Part shown: piece by piece, positions 1-5,991 of the stretch
Position numbering within the stretch: position 1 is the stretch's first letter
Layout of the letters: the number at the start of each line of letters is the position of its first letter
Assembly: GCA_038231775.1 (NCBI GenBank)
Contig: JBBRKS010000218.1
Coordinates: 1 to 6,043 of the forward strand
Length of the DNA: 6,043 bases
Origin: Stagnihabitans sp038231775
GTDB taxonomy: Bacteria > Pseudomonadota > Alphaproteobacteria > Rhodobacterales > Rhodobacteraceae
Direction of reading: 5' to 3'
The notes under the pieces: model-generated
The model's input: the letters and a program-made list of their open reading frames with translations, nothing else
Database searches by the model: none
What the model was told of the DNA's origin: nothing
Translations under genes and position numbers: made by a program

Positions 1-4
1 ACTG

Positions 5-52
5 GAAGCAACGCCCACTGACCACTACCCGGCAGTGGGTCAGGCGTGCTTC
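5..52. repeat. Imperfect inverted repeat / possible RNA hairpin near the window start
   Basis: The outer arms are GAAGCA(A)CGCC (5-15) and GGCGTGCTTC (43-52), which pair fully except for one bulged A. The inner arms CACTG (16-20) and CAGTG (33-37) can stack inside them. No T-run follows, so it does not look like a classical intrinsic terminator. It lies upstream of the small membrane protein gene at 96 and could be a structured leader, an untranslated RNA element, or part of an upstream gene cut off by the window edge. Two frames are open across it, so a coding origin is not excluded. The pairing is read directly from sequence; any function is speculative. Confidence 0.35.
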
Positions 53-95
53 ACGACCTTGGGTTCAGGGTCCATCAGACAGGGTTCTGTGCGCC

Positions 96-431
96 ATGAT
101 CGAAAACACCGAACGCGGCATCACCATTAATAAAGCGCTGGCCTGGACAATGCTGGTCTCTGTCGCAGGCCTGATCTGGTGGGGCGGTGGGACATTAGCC
201 TCGCTGCAGAGTGCCGCCGACCGACTGACCGTGGCCCTGACCGAAACGCGCGAGATGATCGTCGCCGAGCGAGCCAGTTCGGCGCAGTTGGAGGGCCGCG
301 TTAGGGTTCTGGAAAACAGCGCGACCCGGCAGGATGAGCGCTTTGATGCGCTGTCGCTGTCGATCAATGAACTGAAACAACAGGCCCGCGAGACCAACAC
401 GCTCCTGCGCGAACTGGCGCAGCGCCCTTAG
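96..431 (+). CDS. Small membrane-anchored coiled-coil protein of a phage lysis module
   Basis: A 111-residue protein. After a short polar N-terminus (MIENTERGITINKA) comes one hydrophobic segment at about residues 14-36, rich in W, G, L and V, which fits a single transmembrane helix or uncleaved signal anchor. Residues 38-108 are polar, with A/L/E/R/Q heptad-like spacing typical of a coiled coil. There is no lipobox cysteine. Its position before an endolysin and a holin suggests a role in lysis, for example as an inner-membrane spanin-like (Rz-like) partner, but I do not recognise a named family, so the role is inferred from topology and context. The ATG at 96 has only a weak purine stretch upstream, and its frame stays open back to the window start, so a longer protein is possible. 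An intrinsic terminator follows 48 bases after the stop. Confidence 0.72.
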   Translation: MIENTERGITINKALAWTMLVSVAGLIWWGGGTLASLQSAADRLTVALTETREMIVAERASSAQLEGRVRVLENSATRQDERFDALSLSINELKQQARETNTLLRELAQRP

Positions 432-478
432 CCCACCGCTCTACCAACCGTCCTTTCACATCACCCCAACCACCCCGA

Positions 479-501
479 CCCGCCCACACGGCGGGTTTTT
501 T
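479..501 (+). terminator. Intrinsic (Rho-independent) terminator
   Basis: A perfect 6-bp GC stem, CCCGCC (479-484) and GGCGGG (490-495), with loop CACAC, is followed directly by six T (496-501). It lies after the coiled-coil protein gene and before the endolysin gene, on the same strand. Transcription from the left should therefore be attenuated here, and endolysin plus holin may depend on readthrough, antitermination or their own promoter. Confidence 0.85.
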
Positions 502-533
502 GTTGCCCGCCAATGCGCAGAAAGAGCGATCCC

Positions 534-1187
534 ATGAACCCAGACCCTGAAGACGCCATCCGCCTGATCCAGAGCGGATTGGACAAACTTGGCCATAGAC
601 CTGGCACGATCGACGGCCGCTGGGGCGTCCGAACCGCCCGTGCGTTGCGGCAACTCATCGCGGCAAACGGCCGCCCGGCCTCACTGTCGCCGCAGGGCCC
701 GTTGCCCTGGATCACTGAAGCCAAGACTGCGCTGGGCCGAAACGAAGCCCGCGACCGCACTTGGCTTATGGATTGGCTGAAACGCGATGGGCGCAGCCTC
801 GGTGATCCGGCCAAAACTCCGTGGTGCGGCGATTTTGTTGAGACCTGCATCCGCATGGGCCTCCCGGACGAGCCCCTGCTCGGCGCGCTGGGCACCAACC
901 CCTATTGGGCGCGCAACTGGCTGCTGTTCGGACAAAAAACCAATCCGGTCACGGGTGCTGTGCTGATCTTTGAGCGCGGTTCAGGCGGCCATGTCGGCTT
1001 CGCCATCGGCCAGGACGACACGCAATTCTTCGTGCTGGGAGGCAACCAGTCCGACGCCGTCACCATCGCCCGGATCGCCAAGTCCCGGCTTCTCGGAGCC
1101 CGCTGGCCCGCAACCTACCCGCCACGCGTGCAACGGCTGCCGACCATGAAGCCGGGCGAATTCCTCACCACCACCAATGAAATCTGA
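534..1187 (+). CDS. Phage-type endolysin: peptidoglycan-binding domain plus TIGR02594/CHAP-like hydrolase
   Basis: A 217-residue protein from ATG 534. Residues about 7-45 look like a peptidoglycan-binding (PG_binding_1) fold, with a repeat-type core HRPGTIDGRWGVRTARAL. Residues about 70-195 match my recollection of the TIGR02594 family of NlpC/P60- or CHAP-like hydrolases: a probable catalytic cysteine in TPWCGDF (C98), a histidine in GGHVGF (H153) and a polar third residue in LGGNQS (N171). The expected reaction is cleavage of peptide bonds in the cell-wall peptidoglycan. There is no signal peptide or membrane segment, so export would need the holin encoded just downstream. I prefer ATG 534 to ATG 513, seven codons upstream, because AGAAAGAG lies about 8-10 bases before 534, while 513 has no ribosome site and lies only 11 bases after the terminator T-run. 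The cleavage specificity cannot be read from sequence. Confidence 0.88.
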   Translation: MNPDPEDAIRLIQSGLDKLGHRPGTIDGRWGVRTARALRQLIAANGRPASLSPQGPLPWITEAKTALGRNEARDRTWLMDWLKRDGRSLGDPAKTPWCGDFVETCIRMGLPDEPLLGALGTNPYWARNWLLFGQKTNPVTGAVLIFERGSGGHVGFAIGQDDTQFFVLGGNQSDAVTIARIAKSRLLGARWPATYPPRVQRLPTMKPGEFLTTTNEI

Positions 1188-1189
1188 AC

Positions 1190-1194
1190 AGGAG
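1190..1194 (+). promoter_or_regulatory. Strong ribosome-binding site that decides the holin start
   Basis: AGGAG sits 6 bases before ATG 1201. The in-frame ATG at 1177 lies inside the endolysin's last codons and upstream of this site, so the ribosome site supports 1201 as the true start. Confidence 0.8.
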
Positions 1195-1200
1195 AAAACC

Positions 1201-1368
1201 ATGCTGAAACCTGCAATCCTCGCCCTCATCCGCCAGATTCTGACCGTTACTGGCACCGCTCTGGTCGCCAAGGGTTATGTCCAAGCCTCCGATATCGAAC
1301 CTGTCATCGGCGCGCTGCTGACCATCGGGTCGGTGATCTGGTCCATCGTTGACAAACGAAGTCGGTAG
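1201..1368 (+). CDS. Holin-like small membrane protein (Pam3-gp28-like)
   Basis: A 55-residue protein with two hydrophobic stretches, at about residues 4-23 and 33-50. They are separated by a short polar turn (AKGYVQASDIE), and the protein ends in a charged tail (DKRSR). The pattern RQxLTxxGxxLVAKG...IGALLTIGSVIWSIVDK is the one I associate with the Pam3-gp28 family of putative phage holins. A holin would accumulate in the inner membrane and then open it, giving the cytoplasmic hydrolase access to peptidoglycan. The gene begins 13 bases after the endolysin stop, behind a good AGGAG site, so the two are very likely co-transcribed. No terminator is visible after it before the convergent phytochrome gene. 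The family assignment is from recalled sequence pattern; topology and context are seen directly. Confidence 0.8.
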   Translation: MLKPAILALIRQILTVTGTALVAKGYVQASDIEPVIGALLTIGSVIWSIVDKRSR

Positions 1369-1477
1369 GTTCTCTGACTGCGCATATGCTTGAAAAGATC
1401 AATAAACGGGCCGAAGCACGGGGCGGACAAGTTTCAATTTCTGGTCATGATCTGTATACCACAGCCGCACTGATGTA

Positions 1478-4084
1478 TCAGCCCAGCAAAGCGCGCAATG
1501 CGCGGCTGATGTCCTTGTCTCCAAAAGGCTTGCTGACGACGGGCTTAGTCGCGAAACGGGGGGGCAGTATGGTGGCTCCATCATAGCCGGTCGTGAAGAT
1601 AAATGGGATTTTGCGTTCTTGCAGAAGGTCGGCCGCATCCCACGACATCTCGCCGTTGAGGTTCACATCCAGTAGGGCGGCATCACAGTCCGCGGTCCCC
1701 GCGAGGCGGATCGCGTCTGCCAATCGGTACGCAGGGCCGACGACTTCCCAACCCAGATCGGCAATGGCGCCTTCGATATCAATCACGACCATCGCAGAAT
1801 CTTCAACGACCAGTATGCGCTTGTTTCGGGCGGAGCGCTTTGCCATGACTTTAGCCTTTGCATCTGGAGTGGCGGGATGCTGCCCCTGCCCCGCGCCGCC
1901 GCGTTCGAGGGCTGAAGGCGGGATTGTGATGACGCACCTGACTCCGGTCGGATCGAAGGTAAGCACCGACCGTCCGCCGGTTTCGATGGCAAGCGCGCGC
2001 TCAATTAGTGTTGATCCAAAACCACGCCGATCTGGTGCGCGGACAAGAGGCCCGCCGCTTTCGCTCCACTGCAATTCCAATCCCGCGTCGCCGCCAAGTT
2101 TCCAGCTTACGTCGACCCGCCCTTCACTTGATGACAGTGCACCATATTTTGCGGCGTTGGTTGCAAGTTCATGAATGGCCAGCGACAGCGCAAGCCCGGT
2201 CTTCGGATCGAGGGTCAGTTCAGGGCCCACCACATCGATATTTCCATGCTCGGCCTTGTAGGCTTCAAGCTCTTCGCGGATCAACGCGTCAAGCGAGACG
2301 CCTTCCCACCTGCTTTGCGTCAGCAGGCTATGGGCGCGCGACATGGACCGGATGCGGCGGTTCAGGCCTTCGGTAAAGGCCGCAAGCGACACAGCGCTTC
2401 GGCTGGTTTGCGAGACGATGGCCTGAATATTGGCCAGCGTGTTCTTCACCCGGTGGTCAAGCTCGGCCATCAGCAGTTGTTCCTGCTGGTATGCCCGAAG
2501 ACGTTCGCGCGCGGCCGCATCGATCCGCCGCAGCACGATTTCCAACAGTGATACCCGCAGATCGAACGCGGCGTCATTTTCGGACGGCGTCCAGGGTGAC
2601 GACCTTTCACGCACCGTTTCGGACCAGGCCTCGAACGACTTTCGCGGTGTCAGCCGGGTGCCGTTCGGGCCGACTTCGACCGGCTTGCGCGGGTCGCCGC
2701 CCCACCTCACCGACTGGACCACTTCCGGCCTGAACCACAACACGAAATCGCGTGGCTCTCGCGATACGGAAACGGCAAGTAACCCGGATGCGACACCGGC
2801 ATAGGCCTTGGCGGGCGGGAATTCCTCGCTCAGCCGGTCGGTGGAATAAACCCCTTCGAAATCGCCCATTTTTCTGGTCAGCCAGTCAGTCAGGGCACCG
2901 ATCTGGTCATCGTCCGGGGTATCGCCCAAGGCTGTGATGCCGCTGTTGACGCGGATGGCAACGCCGCCGTGCATCTGCCCGACACGCAGCGCCAGACCAC
3001 CTGCGGCGATGTAATCGAGCAGCAACTGCTGCTGTGCGACCAGCCCGGCTGCATAGTCGTCTTCTTCCGCAAGCGCCCGCATGATCGTTGACAATGCCGT
3101 GCGCGACAGCAGCCGCGCCTCAAGCTGTTCGGCGCGCAAGCGAACCTCAAGCTGAAGCGAAAACATCGACCCGAACAGTTCGCACACAGCGCGCAAATGG
3201 CGCGGAAGACGCCGCGGCGCGTAATGGTGGCACGCGATCAACCCCCAAAGCCTGCCTTCATAAATGATCGAGATCGACATCGACGCGTCGACGCCCATGT
3301 TGCGCAGATATTCGCGGTGGATGGGCGACACGTCGCGCAGTGTCGCATGGCTCATGTCAAGCGGCATGCCAGTGCGCGGATTGATCGGCGGCATCAACGG
3401 CGCGGGTGAATAGTCAACCTGGGTGATCAGGCGCAGCCAGCTGGTCAAATACAGCGCCCGCGCCTGTTTTGGAATGTCCGATGCTGGATAATGAAGATCA
3501 AGGAACGGGGCAATGTCGGCGCGCCGGGCTTCGGCATAAACCCAGCCGCTATCGTCGGGCATGAAGCGATAGACCATCACCCTGTCGTAGCCCGCAACCG
3601 ACCGCACCCTCTCGGCGGCAAGTTGGCAGAACGCCTGCAGGTCCGACGCATCACTCAACCCGTCAAACATTTCCTGCACGCAGGCAAGCGGATCGACGGC
3701 GTGGCGGTCGGCCAGATCGGCATCTTCCACCTCGATCACAAGGGCACCACCACTGAGGTGAACGCTCGCATCAATCGCCCGGTCCGGCAGGACGCGCAGC
3801 AATGGATCAAGCAGGTGCCGCGAGCGTGACAGGCTGGAACCCTGCACCAGATCGCGAAGCCGCTTCACCTGCTGTGGGTTGAACACTGCCGCAACGTCCT
3901 GACCTGCCAGTGCTGCCGCATCCATGCCAAGCAGCGACAGGGTGTCGCCCGCGACCTGTTCTATCGTCAACGTTGCCGGATCAATCACCAGCATCGCGCC
4001 GTGCGGCAGGATCGCGTCGGGAATGTGGATCTGCTCACGGTCGCAGTTGGTCAGGTCGATGACCACGTCAGAAGGTTCACTCAT
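1478..4084 (-). CDS. bphP: Bacteriophytochrome: PAS-GAF-PHY photosensor, HWE histidine kinase, fused receiver domain
   Basis: An 868-residue cytoplasmic red/far-red photoreceptor kinase. The PAS domain (about 10-115) carries Cys14 in TNCDREQIHIP, the position where bacteriophytochromes bind biliverdin covalently, followed by LPHGAML. The GAF domain (about 135-315) has Tyr172, PASDIP with Asp203, Arg250, His256 in SPIHREY, Tyr259 and His286 in ACHHY, the known chromophore-pocket residues. The PHY domain (about 325-510) shows the tongue motifs WGG (461-463) and PRKSF (480-484). The kinase is HWE type: H-box LDHRVKN with phosphoacceptor His544, N-box HELATNAAKYG (638-648), WSE (673-675) and a glycine box near GFGSTL. 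A linker (about 724-754) leads to a receiver with E761/D762, phosphoacceptor Asp806, T832 and K852. No catalytic residue appears missing. It starts within the end of bphO and is translated after it. The downstream partner is not in the window. Whether its dark state is Pr or Pfr cannot be decided. Confidence 0.97.
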   Translation of the reverse strand: MSEPSDVVIDLTNCDREQIHIPDAILPHGAMLVIDPATLTIEQVAGDTLSLLGMDAAALAGQDVAAVFNPQQVKRLRDLVQGSSLSRSRHLLDPLLRVLPDRAIDASVHLSGGALVIEVEDADLADRHAVDPLACVQEMFDGLSDASDLQAFCQLAAERVRSVAGYDRVMVYRFMPDDSGWVYAEARRADIAPFLDLHYPASDIPKQARALYLTSWLRLITQVDYSPAPLMPPINPRTGMPLDMSHATLRDVSPIHREYLRNMGVDASMSISIIYEGRLWGLIACHHYAPRRLPRHLRAVCELFGSMFSLQLEVRLRAEQLEARLLSRTALSTIMRALAEEDDYAAGLVAQQQLLLDYIAAGGLALRVGQMHGGVAIRVNSGITALGDTPDDDQIGALTDWLTRKMGDFEGVYSTDRLSEEFPPAKAYAGVASGLLAVSVSREPRDFVLWFRPEVVQSVRWGGDPRKPVEVGPNGTRLTPRKSFEAWSETVRERSSPWTPSENDAAFDLRVSLLEIVLRRIDAAARERLRAYQQEQLLMAELDHRVKNTLANIQAIVSQTSRSAVSLAAFTEGLNRRIRSMSRAHSLLTQSRWEGVSLDALIREELEAYKAEHGNIDVVGPELTLDPKTGLALSLAIHELATNAAKYGALSSSEGRVDVSWKLGGDAGLELQWSESGGPLVRAPDRRGFGSTLIERALAIETGGRSVLTFDPTGVRCVITIPPSALERGGAGQGQHPATPDAKAKVMAKRSARNKRILVVEDSAMVVIDIEGAIADLGWEVVGPAYRLADAIRLAGTADCDAALLDVNLNGEMSWDAADLLQERKIPFIFTTGYDGATILPPRFATKPVVSKPFGDKDISRALRALLG

Positions 4085-4712
4085 TACTCACCATCCATTC
4101 TTCATAGGCCGCAAAAGTTGCGTTCGCGGCCACTGCCGCCCGCGACCGGGAGGCGACGTCAGGCAAAGCCGCCTCGAGGTCCGCCACGAACCCTTTCCAG
4201 TCGTTGTCGCTGGAACCGGTGAGAAACCTTGTCGGCAGCGCCACGTTGCCAACGTTCTGCCTGGCAATAGCCTTCGCCATAACCTTGCCGCCCAGCGAGG
4301 CGCCGAGAAGGACATACCGTGCGCCGATCATTTCCGGGTGCCCGTCAGCGATCTTCACGGTCATGCAGCGGGGCAGGGCGGATATTGCGGCGGCGTTTCG
4401 ACCGAGGTCGGCCAGGTCCCGGACAAGGCAGTCCGTCAGCCTGCCCGGCAGACCGGCAACGGGTTCGGCCACGGCGTAAAAGCCATAGGATCGCGCCAGC
4501 AAACGACAATATTCGTCCCGCCCGATTGTGCCCGCAGCAAGGCGCGCAAGTCCGGGATGGTGGTGCATCCGCTGATGGATAGCGTCGGTTGCGGCACGCA
4601 GCGCCAATCGTGAGGGGCCCGGTCGCTCGCTGTGCACGCAAAATTGCGCCTCGACAATCGCGTCCGGGTTGTGCTCTGAAAAGCTGTTTGTGCTGAAACC
4701 GAAAGCTTGCAT
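4077..4712 (-). CDS. bphO: Biliverdin-producing heme oxygenase (BphO)
   Basis: A 211-residue protein from ATG 4712. It fits the bacterial heme oxygenase family, which opens heme to biliverdin IX-alpha, CO and iron using oxygen and electrons. The N-terminal helix LRAATDAIHQRMH contains the probable proximal heme ligand His46. The distal-helix region RYVLLGASLGGKVMA contains the glycine-rich GxxxGG pattern (G137, G141, G142) that lets the helix kink over heme. Its length of about 200 residues is usual, and there is no signal peptide or membrane segment. A GTG two codons upstream (4718) overlaps the Shine-Dalgarno AGGAG, which favours ATG 4712. The gene precedes bphP and overlaps it by 8 bases, so it should supply the chromophore to the photoreceptor made from the same transcript. 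A general role in iron release from heme is possible, but the linkage argues for chromophore synthesis. The 5' flank faces a divergent AraC-family gene. Confidence 0.93.
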   Translation of the reverse strand: MQAFGFSTNSFSEHNPDAIVEAQFCVHSERPGPSRLALRAATDAIHQRMHHHPGLARLAAGTIGRDEYCRLLARSYGFYAVAEPVAGLPGRLTDCLVRDLADLGRNAAAISALPRCMTVKIADGHPEMIGARYVLLGASLGGKVMAKAIARQNVGNVALPTRFLTGSSDNDWKGFVADLEAALPDVASRSRAAVAANATFAAYEEWMVSNE

Positions 4713-4717
4713 CGGCA

Positions 4718-4722
4718 CTCCT
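4718..4722 (-). promoter_or_regulatory. Ribosome-binding site that decides the bphO start
   Basis: On the minus strand AGGAG is followed by TGCCG and then ATG at 4712, a 5-base spacing. The alternative GTG start at 4718 shares its first G with this site and so could not be used with it. Confidence 0.75.
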
Positions 4723-4849
4723 GACTTGATGAAGGTCGGTGATGCTGCGAATCCGGGCTTTCTTTGGCCTCATCTGTAAACCATATTTTCGTTTTCTTGC
4801 CTAGTGCGTTGCGCTATACGATGTCCTTTAACTCAGGTGCGGCGAAAGA

Positions 4850-4871
4850 GAAAATACGGGCAGGTATTTTC
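4850..4871. promoter_or_regulatory. Perfect dyad GAAAATAC-N6-GTATTTTC, candidate operator between bphO and the AraC gene
   Basis: Two exact 8-base arms (4850-4857 and 4864-4871) flank the spacer GGGCAG. The dyad lies in the 184-base divergent intergenic region, 25 bases before the AraC-family ATG and 138 bases from the bphO ATG. A further half-site, TATTTTC, occurs at 4784-4790. An AT-rich perfect dyad in GC-rich DNA at this position fits an operator bound by a dimeric regulator. It could also form a weak hairpin in the araC leader RNA. The symmetry is seen directly; the binding protein is not known. Confidence 0.5.
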
Positions 4872-4896
4872 AGATGGAACGAACGACGGCAACTTG

Positions 4897-5772
4897 ATGC
4901 ATTCAACCGGTCTGCACCTTTCCTTTCGTGATGCTCCGCAACGCCCGGATGAGTATGTCGGGCACAGCTGGAGCAAATTGTCCGTTGAATGCGTCCGCCT
5001 CAGCAAGCCCCGCTCGTTCGAGTACACTTGGAGAGGTGACGCGAATTACCTCGCGCTGCACGACATCGTACTGGCCGACGGCGAGATCGCCATCGAAACC
5101 GAGGTTTCGGCGAACTGCACCGACCTTCGCGACCGGCTCACCTTCGTCCCGCATCAGACGCGTGTGTCCGGATGGTCAGAGCTGGCAGGGCATGATCACG
5201 GGTACACGGCTGTCTACTTTGCAGCCGATCTGGCGGAGACAGAATTCGAACGCCCTCTGCTTGGCGCTGCATCACGACCCCTGCTGTATTTCGAGCACGC
5301 CCAATTGACCCAGACGATACGCCGGGTCGCCAGACTCGTCCGTGCTCCCGAGGACCATGACCCGCTTGCAGCCGAATCGTTCGGCCTGCTGGCAGTGCTT
5401 CAGCTTTATCCGCTGCTTGGTGCGGTCGTCGAACCCGCGAGGGGCAAACTAAGTCCTGCTCAGCAGACCCGCGTCAAGGATTTCGTCCAATCGCACCTTG
5501 ATCGGTCGATTACCCTGTCAGACCTGGCAGCAATCTGCGAACACAGTCGCTTCCATTTCGCGCGGTCGTTTTCGCGAACCTATGGGCTGCCGCCACATCA
5601 GTATGTCCTGCGGCACAGGATTGGACTGGCTGCGACGTTGCTTGCGGCAACGGATATCCCGGTGTCAGAAATAGCGAACCGCGCAGGGTTTTCTTCCCCC
5701 CCAAGGCTCTCGACTGCATTTCGTCGAATGATCGGTCGATCCCCGCAAGAATTTCGCCGAGCCACACGGTGA
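4897..5772 (+). CDS. AraC/XylS-family transcriptional regulator
   Basis: A 291-residue protein from ATG 4897. Residues about 190-291 form the typical AraC double helix-turn-helix DNA-binding domain. The first motif lies at about 205-230 (ITLSDLAAICEHSRFHFARS) and the second at about 253-278 (IPVSEIANRAGFSSPPRLST), followed by the family signature FRRMIGRSPQEFRR. The N-terminal half (about 1-170) is a sensor-type domain of no family I can name. Its LTFVPHQTRVSGW segment resembles the cupin-like strands of AraC sensors, and no ligand can be inferred. A GTG at 4804 would add 31 residues but has no ribosome site, and the added part would cover the dyad at 4850-4871, so I prefer 4897 although its own ribosome site (GACGG) is weak. 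It is transcribed away from bphO-bphP, an arrangement often seen for a regulator and its target, but regulation of the photoreceptor operon is an inference. Confidence 0.92.
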   Translation: MHSTGLHLSFRDAPQRPDEYVGHSWSKLSVECVRLSKPRSFEYTWRGDANYLALHDIVLADGEIAIETEVSANCTDLRDRLTFVPHQTRVSGWSELAGHDHGYTAVYFAADLAETEFERPLLGAASRPLLYFEHAQLTQTIRRVARLVRAPEDHDPLAAESFGLLAVLQLYPLLGAVVEPARGKLSPAQQTRVKDFVQSHLDRSITLSDLAAICEHSRFHFARSFSRTYGLPPHQYVLRHRIGLAATLLAATDIPVSEIANRAGFSSPPRLSTAFRRMIGRSPQEFRRATR

Positions 5773-5869
5773 TGAAGAAGGATCAACGTCGGCCAAGGGT
5801 CGAACGCGCGTATGAGATTGAAAGACGCGTCAAACGTTGACCTATTGTTGACTTGCCAACTGCACATGC

Positions 5870-5893
5870 AAAAGCCCCGCGGGGAGGCGGGGC
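5870..5893 (-). terminator. Intrinsic terminator downstream of the tRNA-Met fragment (minus strand)
   Basis: Perfect 7-bp GC arms GCCCCGC (5874-5880) and GCGGGGC (5887-5893) with a 6-base loop. Read on the minus strand, the hairpin is followed by TTTTGC (5873 downward). It lies 27 bases beyond the CCA end of the tRNA remnant on the same strand and looks like the native tRNA terminator. It also separates this locus from the AraC-family gene, which ends about 100 bases to the left. The tract 5773-5869 holds nothing else I can support. Confidence 0.7.
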
Positions 5894-5920
5894 GTAAGCG
5901 CTTGATAAATAAGAAGAATT

Positions 5921-5970
5921 TGGTTGCGGGGACAGGATTTGAACCTGTGACCTTCAGGTTATGAGCCTGA
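5921..5970 (-). tRNA. 3' fragment of initiator-type tRNA-Met(CAT), probable integrase attachment site
   Basis: On the minus strand the fragment reads as follows: anticodon arm TCAGG-CTCATAA-CCTGA (anticodon CAT at 5963-5961), variable loop AGGTC, T arm ACAGG-TTCAAAT-CCTGT, 3' acceptor strand CCCCGCA, discriminator A and encoded CCA (5923-5921). The acceptor strand ending in A72 before A73 is the form seen in bacterial initiator tRNAs. A full gene would need a D arm and a 5' acceptor strand complementary to CCCCGC, that is GCGGGG, about 25-30 bases further right. The bases to the right of 5970 instead read unrelated sequence, so this is a truncated copy and not a functional gene. A 3'-half remnant starting at the anticodon stem is the classic footprint of a tyrosine-integrase att site. 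Confidence 0.85.
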
Positions 5971-5991
5971 TGCGATGGCTAGTGCTATAAC
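5958..5991. repeat. Imperfect inverted repeat spanning the tRNA-fragment boundary
   Basis: On the plus strand GTTAT (5958-5962) and AGCC (5964-5967) are mirrored by GGCT (5977-5980) and ATAAC (5987-5991). One arm lies inside the tRNA anticodon arm and the other in the non-tRNA sequence to its right. It could be part of a recombinase core or arm site at the junction, or chance. The arms have unequal spacing, so the symmetry is weak. Confidence 0.3.

Noticed and set aside
1470..1481. Short palindrome CTGAT-GT-ATCAG at the bphP stop codon
   Set aside because: The arms are only 5 bp with a 2-base gap, which is too tight for an RNA hairpin loop and has no T-run, so it is not a terminator and is probably chance.
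1386..1586. 66-codon plus-strand reading frame between the holin-like gene and bphP
   Set aside because: It has no ribosome site, has no recognisable domain, and overlaps the conserved receiver domain of bphP by more than 100 bases in antisense.
1593..2174. 193-codon plus-strand frame opposite the kinase and receiver part of bphP
   Set aside because: S/R/P/A-rich translation with no domain; it is explained by the codon structure of the real gene on the other strand.
3924..4613. 229-codon plus-strand frame opposite the bphP/bphO junction
   Set aside because: It is antisense to two well-supported genes and has low-complexity, R/P-rich composition typical of shadow frames in GC-rich DNA.
4797..4820. 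Possible promoter TTGCCT ... TATACG for the AraC-family gene
   Set aside because: The spacing between the two boxes is only 12 bases, too short for a housekeeping promoter, and no better pair was found.
4804..4896. GTG-initiated 31-residue extension of the AraC-family protein
   Set aside because: No ribosome site precedes the GTG, the extra residues are not like the family, and the extension would cover the perfect dyad at 4850-4871.
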